Assembly (NCBI GenBank): GCA_035345895.1
Contig: DAORDI010000332.1
Coordinates: 1 to 5,701, forward strand
Direction: 5' to 3'
Source: DAORDI01 sp035345895
GTDB lineage: Bacteria; Spirochaetota; Leptospiria; Leptospirales; Leptospiraceae
Length of the DNA: 5,701 nt
Numbering within the stretch: position 1 is the first letter of the stretch; every line of letters starts with the position of its first letter. The translations under genes and the position numbers were made by a program. The notes beneath the pieces are model-generated. The model was not told the origin of the DNA, did not search any database, and saw only the letters and a list, made by a program, of their open reading frames with translations. Shown one piece after another: positions 3,056-5,701 of the stretch.

Positions 3056-5701
3056 CTACCGTCCAGTCTTTTTTTGACTGCCCTTCCCTGCGATCTTCTG
3101 AAGTATTTTCAAAAGACCTTCCAGTCTGACAGAAGTTTTGTCTGATGCGGGTGCAAACCGAAGTACATTGGGCTGTCTCGGAATCATGCTCAGTTTTGAA
3201 GAAGGATCTGATATGATCTGAATCATTCTTTCGGGATCTCCTGTAAAATGCTGACCTGCCTTCATCCTGATATTTCCCTCATCTTCAGTGATGGATTCGA
3301 ATCCGAGACCTGAACTGACAGAACGTATCTTTTCGAGCATAATAAAAGTTTTTACAGATTCAGGAAACTCTCCGAATCTGTCTCTCATCTCGCGGGAAAG
3401 TTCCTCTATTTCATCAAGGTCGGCTGCCGCTTCAAACTTCTTGTAAAATTCGACCTTCTGTCTTGTATCGGAAATGTAATCTTCAGGAATGTAAAAGTCC
3501 GTATTCAGATTGATCTGGGTTCTCACTTCCACTTCCACGGCTTCATTCTTGAGACGGCTGACTTCTTCATTCAAAAGCTTTACATACAGTTCAAAACCGA
3601 TCTCCATAATGTTCCCGCTCTGTTCCTTTCCGAGAAGATTTCCTGCTCCCCTGATTTCAAGATCTCTCATTGCCACCTTGAATCCTGAACCCAGTTCCTG
3701 ATATTCATGAATTGTGGAAAGCCTCTTCTCCGCCTGTTCTGTAAGCGATTTGTCCTTCGGATAAAAAAGATATGCGTATGCCTTTCTTCCTGCACGCCCG
3801 ACGCGTCCCCTGATCTGGTAAAGCTGAGAAAGTCCGAACATATCAGCGCGTTTTACCATAATCGTATTGACGTTGGGCATATCGATTCCGGACTCAATGA
3901 TAGTCGTCGTTACAAGCACATCATACTTCCTGGCAGTGAAGTCCATAATAGTTTCCTCGACTTCCTCTTCCGTAAGCTGACCGTGCAGGATGCCTACAGA
4001 GACTTCCGGGATAAGATTTCTGAGATAATCCGCTTCCGTTTCGATCGAGGCAACCCTGTTGTGCAGATAGAATACCTGCCCTCCTCTTTCAAGTTCTCTT
4101 CTGACTGCATGAGCAATGATTTCCTCATCCTCGTCCATCACGTATGTTTCCACGCTCTGTCTGTTCTTCGGAGGAGTCTCAATAATGGAAAGATCCCGGA
4201 TTCCGGTGAGAGACATATGAAGGGTTCTGGGAATCGGTGTTGCAGAAAGAGTCAGAACATCCACCATATTCTTGTATTTCTTGAAAGACTCCTTCTGATT
4301 GACTCCGAACCTCTGTTCCTCGTCGATGATGAGAAGCCCAAGATTCTTCATATCAGTCTTCGAGTTCAGAAGGGCATGAGTTCCGACAAGTATGTCTATT
4401 TTATTTTCATTAAAACGGGATATAATATCCCTGACTTCTCCTGCAGTTCTGAATCTCGAAACCATATCCACTGCAATCGGATAATTCTCATACCTGCTTC
4501 TCAGAGTATTGTAATGCTGCAGAGCAAGAATTGTAGTCGGTGCAATGAAAAGCACTTTCTTTCCGGACATCACTACCTTGAAGGCAGCGCGGATGGCCAC
4601 TTCAGTCTTGCCGTAGCCCACATCTCCGCAGATCAGTCTGTCCATCGGCCTGGGCGATTCCAGATCATTCTTCACAGCTTCAATTGCAGAAATCTGATCC
4701 GGCGTCTCTTCATATTCAAACTCTGCCTCAAACTCTTCCTGCCAGATGCTGTCAGGCGGGAAAGCATATCCCTGAAGCTTCATCCTGTTGGCATATGCAA
4801 TCAGAAGTTCTTCTGCAAGACGGCTGACGCTTTTTTTGGCTCTTTCAAGTTTTTTCTTCCAGAGTCCTTTTCCGAGAGTGTCCAGAGGAGGATGTTCCAG
4901 ACCGCCTGCATACCTCTGTATCTGGGAAATCTGGTCAAGAGGAATAAAGAGAGTATTTTCGTCTCCGTATTCGAGGCGGATAAAATCTCTTACTTTTCCG
5001 CCTGCCTCCACTTTTTCAATCCGCTTGAACCTGCCGATTCCGTGCTGTATATGCACAATATAATCGCCTTCCCGCAGATCAATGAAACTGTCTATCGCCC
5101 TGGAAGAAGTTTTCTTGAACTTGTTCTTTCTTTTATAATCTCTTCCGAATATATCCCTTTCAGTAAATATATGGATTTTCTTTTCATTTAAAATAAATCC
5201 GCTTCTTAAATCGGATACGATTATCTGAAATCTGTTCTCTGAAGAAAGTTCAATGATTCCCGGTTCCTCGCCTGAATTCAGATACTGAGGATTCTGCTCT
5301 TTGAAAAGCCCGGTAAGTCTTTCTGCCTGCGCAGTGAAGGAAGTAAGAAGAATGACTCTCGATTCCTCATCCAGAAGTATTTCTGCAGTTTTTTCCCTTG
5401 CCTCCCGGATCTTTCCTCGAAACTGAGTTCCGGAACTGATATCCAGAGACATTTCTCCTGCAGAAACAAGGTCCTTGAAGACCGGCCTAAAACAGATCGC
5501 AGAAGAATTGAAAAGAATATCTCTTTCTGCTCCCTTTGATATGAGTTTTTCAGGAGGAAGAAAAGAAAGCACGGATTTCTTTTTTTCAAAAATGGAATCA
5601 TATTCCCTTTCAAATACCAGAAGCCTTTCCTTTACAGAGGAAGGATCAGGAATGAGGATCACCGGAGGTTTTCTGAAAAAGGAAAGTATGCCGCCGAGAG
5701 A
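3056..5701 (-). CDS. mfd: Transcription-repair coupling factor Mfd (5' end outside window)
   Basis: Mfd is a DNA translocase that pushes RNA polymerase stalled at lesions off DNA and recruits UvrA for excision repair. The frame is open to the window edge, so the gene is truncated; 881 codons are visible. The GTG at 5662 is not a start. By comparison with E. coli Mfd (about 1150 residues) some 270 N-terminal residues are missing, including the UvrA-contacting domain. Counting from the edge, the RNA-polymerase-interaction domain is at about 208-267 (GDYIVHIQHGIGRF to RYAGG). The Walker A motif GDVGYGKTE is at 359-367, DEEQ at 460-463, SATPIPRT at 486-493, TTTIIESGID at 598-607, and QIRGRVGRAGR at 629-639. 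MRDLEIRGAGNLLG is at 678-691, and a C-terminal regulatory domain runs from about 728 to 828. All key motifs are intact. No terminator hairpin follows the stop, so co-transcription with the lipoprotein is plausible. Confidence 0.97.
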   Translation of the reverse strand, partial: SLGGILSFFRKPPVILIPDPSSVKERLLVFEREYDSIFEKKKSVLSFLPPEKLISKGAERDILFNSSAICFRPVFKDLVSAGEMSLDISSGTQFRGKIREAREKTAEILLDEESRVILLTSFTAQAERLTGLFKEQNPQYLNSGEEPGIIELSSENRFQIIVSDLRSGFILNEKKIHIFTERDIFGRDYKRKNKFKKTSSRAIDSFIDLREGDYIVHIQHGIGRFKRIEKVEAGGKVRDFIRLEYGDENTLFIPLDQISQIQRYAGGLEHPPLDTLGKGLWKKKLERAKKSVSRLAEELLIAYANRMKLQGYAFPPDSIWQEEFEAEFEYEETPDQISAIEAVKNDLESPRPMDRLICGDVGYGKTEVAIRAAFKVVMSGKKVLFIAPTTILALQHYNTLRSRYENYPIAVDMVSRFRTAGEVRDIISRFNENKIDILVGTHALLNSKTDMKNLGLLIIDEEQRFGVNQKESFKKYKNMVDVLTLSATPIPRTLHMSLTGIRDLSIIETPPKNRQSVETYVMDEDEEIIAHAVRRELERGGQVFYLHNRVASIETEADYLRNLIPEVSVGILHGQLTEEEVEETIMDFTARKYDVLVTTTIIESGIDMPNVNTIMVKRADMFGLSQLYQIRGRVGRAGRKAYAYLFYPKDKSLTEQAEKRLSTIHEYQELGSGFKVAMRDLEIRGAGNLLGKEQSGNIMEIGFELYVKLLNEEVSRLKNEAVEVEVRTQINLNTDFYIPEDYISDTRQKVEFYKKFEAAADLDEIEELSREMRDRFGEFPESVKTFIMLEKIRSVSSGLGFESITEDEGNIRMKAGQHFTGDPERMIQIISDPSSKLSMIPRQPNVLRFAPASDKTSVRLEGLLKILQKIAGKGSQKKTGR

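Noticed and set aside
3707..5191. A 494-codon open frame on the plus strand
   Set aside because: It is antisense to mfd, which has all its helicase motifs. The translation shows no recognisable domain and is a composition shadow.
5660..5662. GTG at 5662 as the mfd start codon
   Set aside because: The frame stays open to the window edge with sensible residues (SLGGILSFFRKPP), and the visible protein lacks about 270 residues expected at the N-terminus.

Overview
The window looks like a chromosomal piece of a Gram-negative-type (diderm) bacterium, tentatively a spirochaete of the Treponema group. The reasons are a lipoprotein with a loose lipobox, moderate-GC housekeeping genes, and GC-rich palindromic repeats of a kind I associate with Treponema genomes. 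This placement is an inference from style, not from a search. All supported genes are on the minus strand.

Right part (about 1369-5701): a housekeeping run read from right to left. It starts with mfd, the transcription-repair coupling factor. Its first part, roughly 270 residues, lies beyond position 5701. After 98 bases comes a SurA-N-like lipoprotein that lacks a peptidyl-prolyl isomerase domain. Its stop overlaps the GTG start of uppP, the undecaprenyl-diphosphate phosphatase, by 4 bases. The last two genes point to envelope biogenesis, and the overlap implies co-expression. I see no clear terminator after mfd or after uppP.

Middle part (about 811-1368): no credible gene. It is packed with stem-loops and repeat copies: a long 11-bp inverted repeat (905-945), repeat copy B (997-1085), repeat copy C (1161-1230) with an extra hairpin in front, and a separate 'GTCATTCC...GGAAT' hairpin repeat (1298-1321) just after uppP.

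Left part (1-810): an AT-rich two-gene toxin-immunity module. A short polymorphic-toxin C-terminal domain (439-735) is encoded without any carrier protein. Overlapping its 3' end is a recognisable Imm53-family immunity gene (153-491). A plausible sigma70-type promoter (783-810) sits just upstream of the toxin. The module is bracketed by direct repeats, copy A at 1-100 and copy B at 997-1085, about 1 kb apart. This suggests the cassette arrived, or could be lost, by recombination between repeats.

The most interesting signal is in the repeats. Copies A/B and copy C carry different hairpin sequences at exactly the same aligned place, with the same 7-bp stem and 4-base loop. Four stem pairs are changed on both sides so that pairing is kept. 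That points to selection on a folded nucleic acid rather than on primary sequence.
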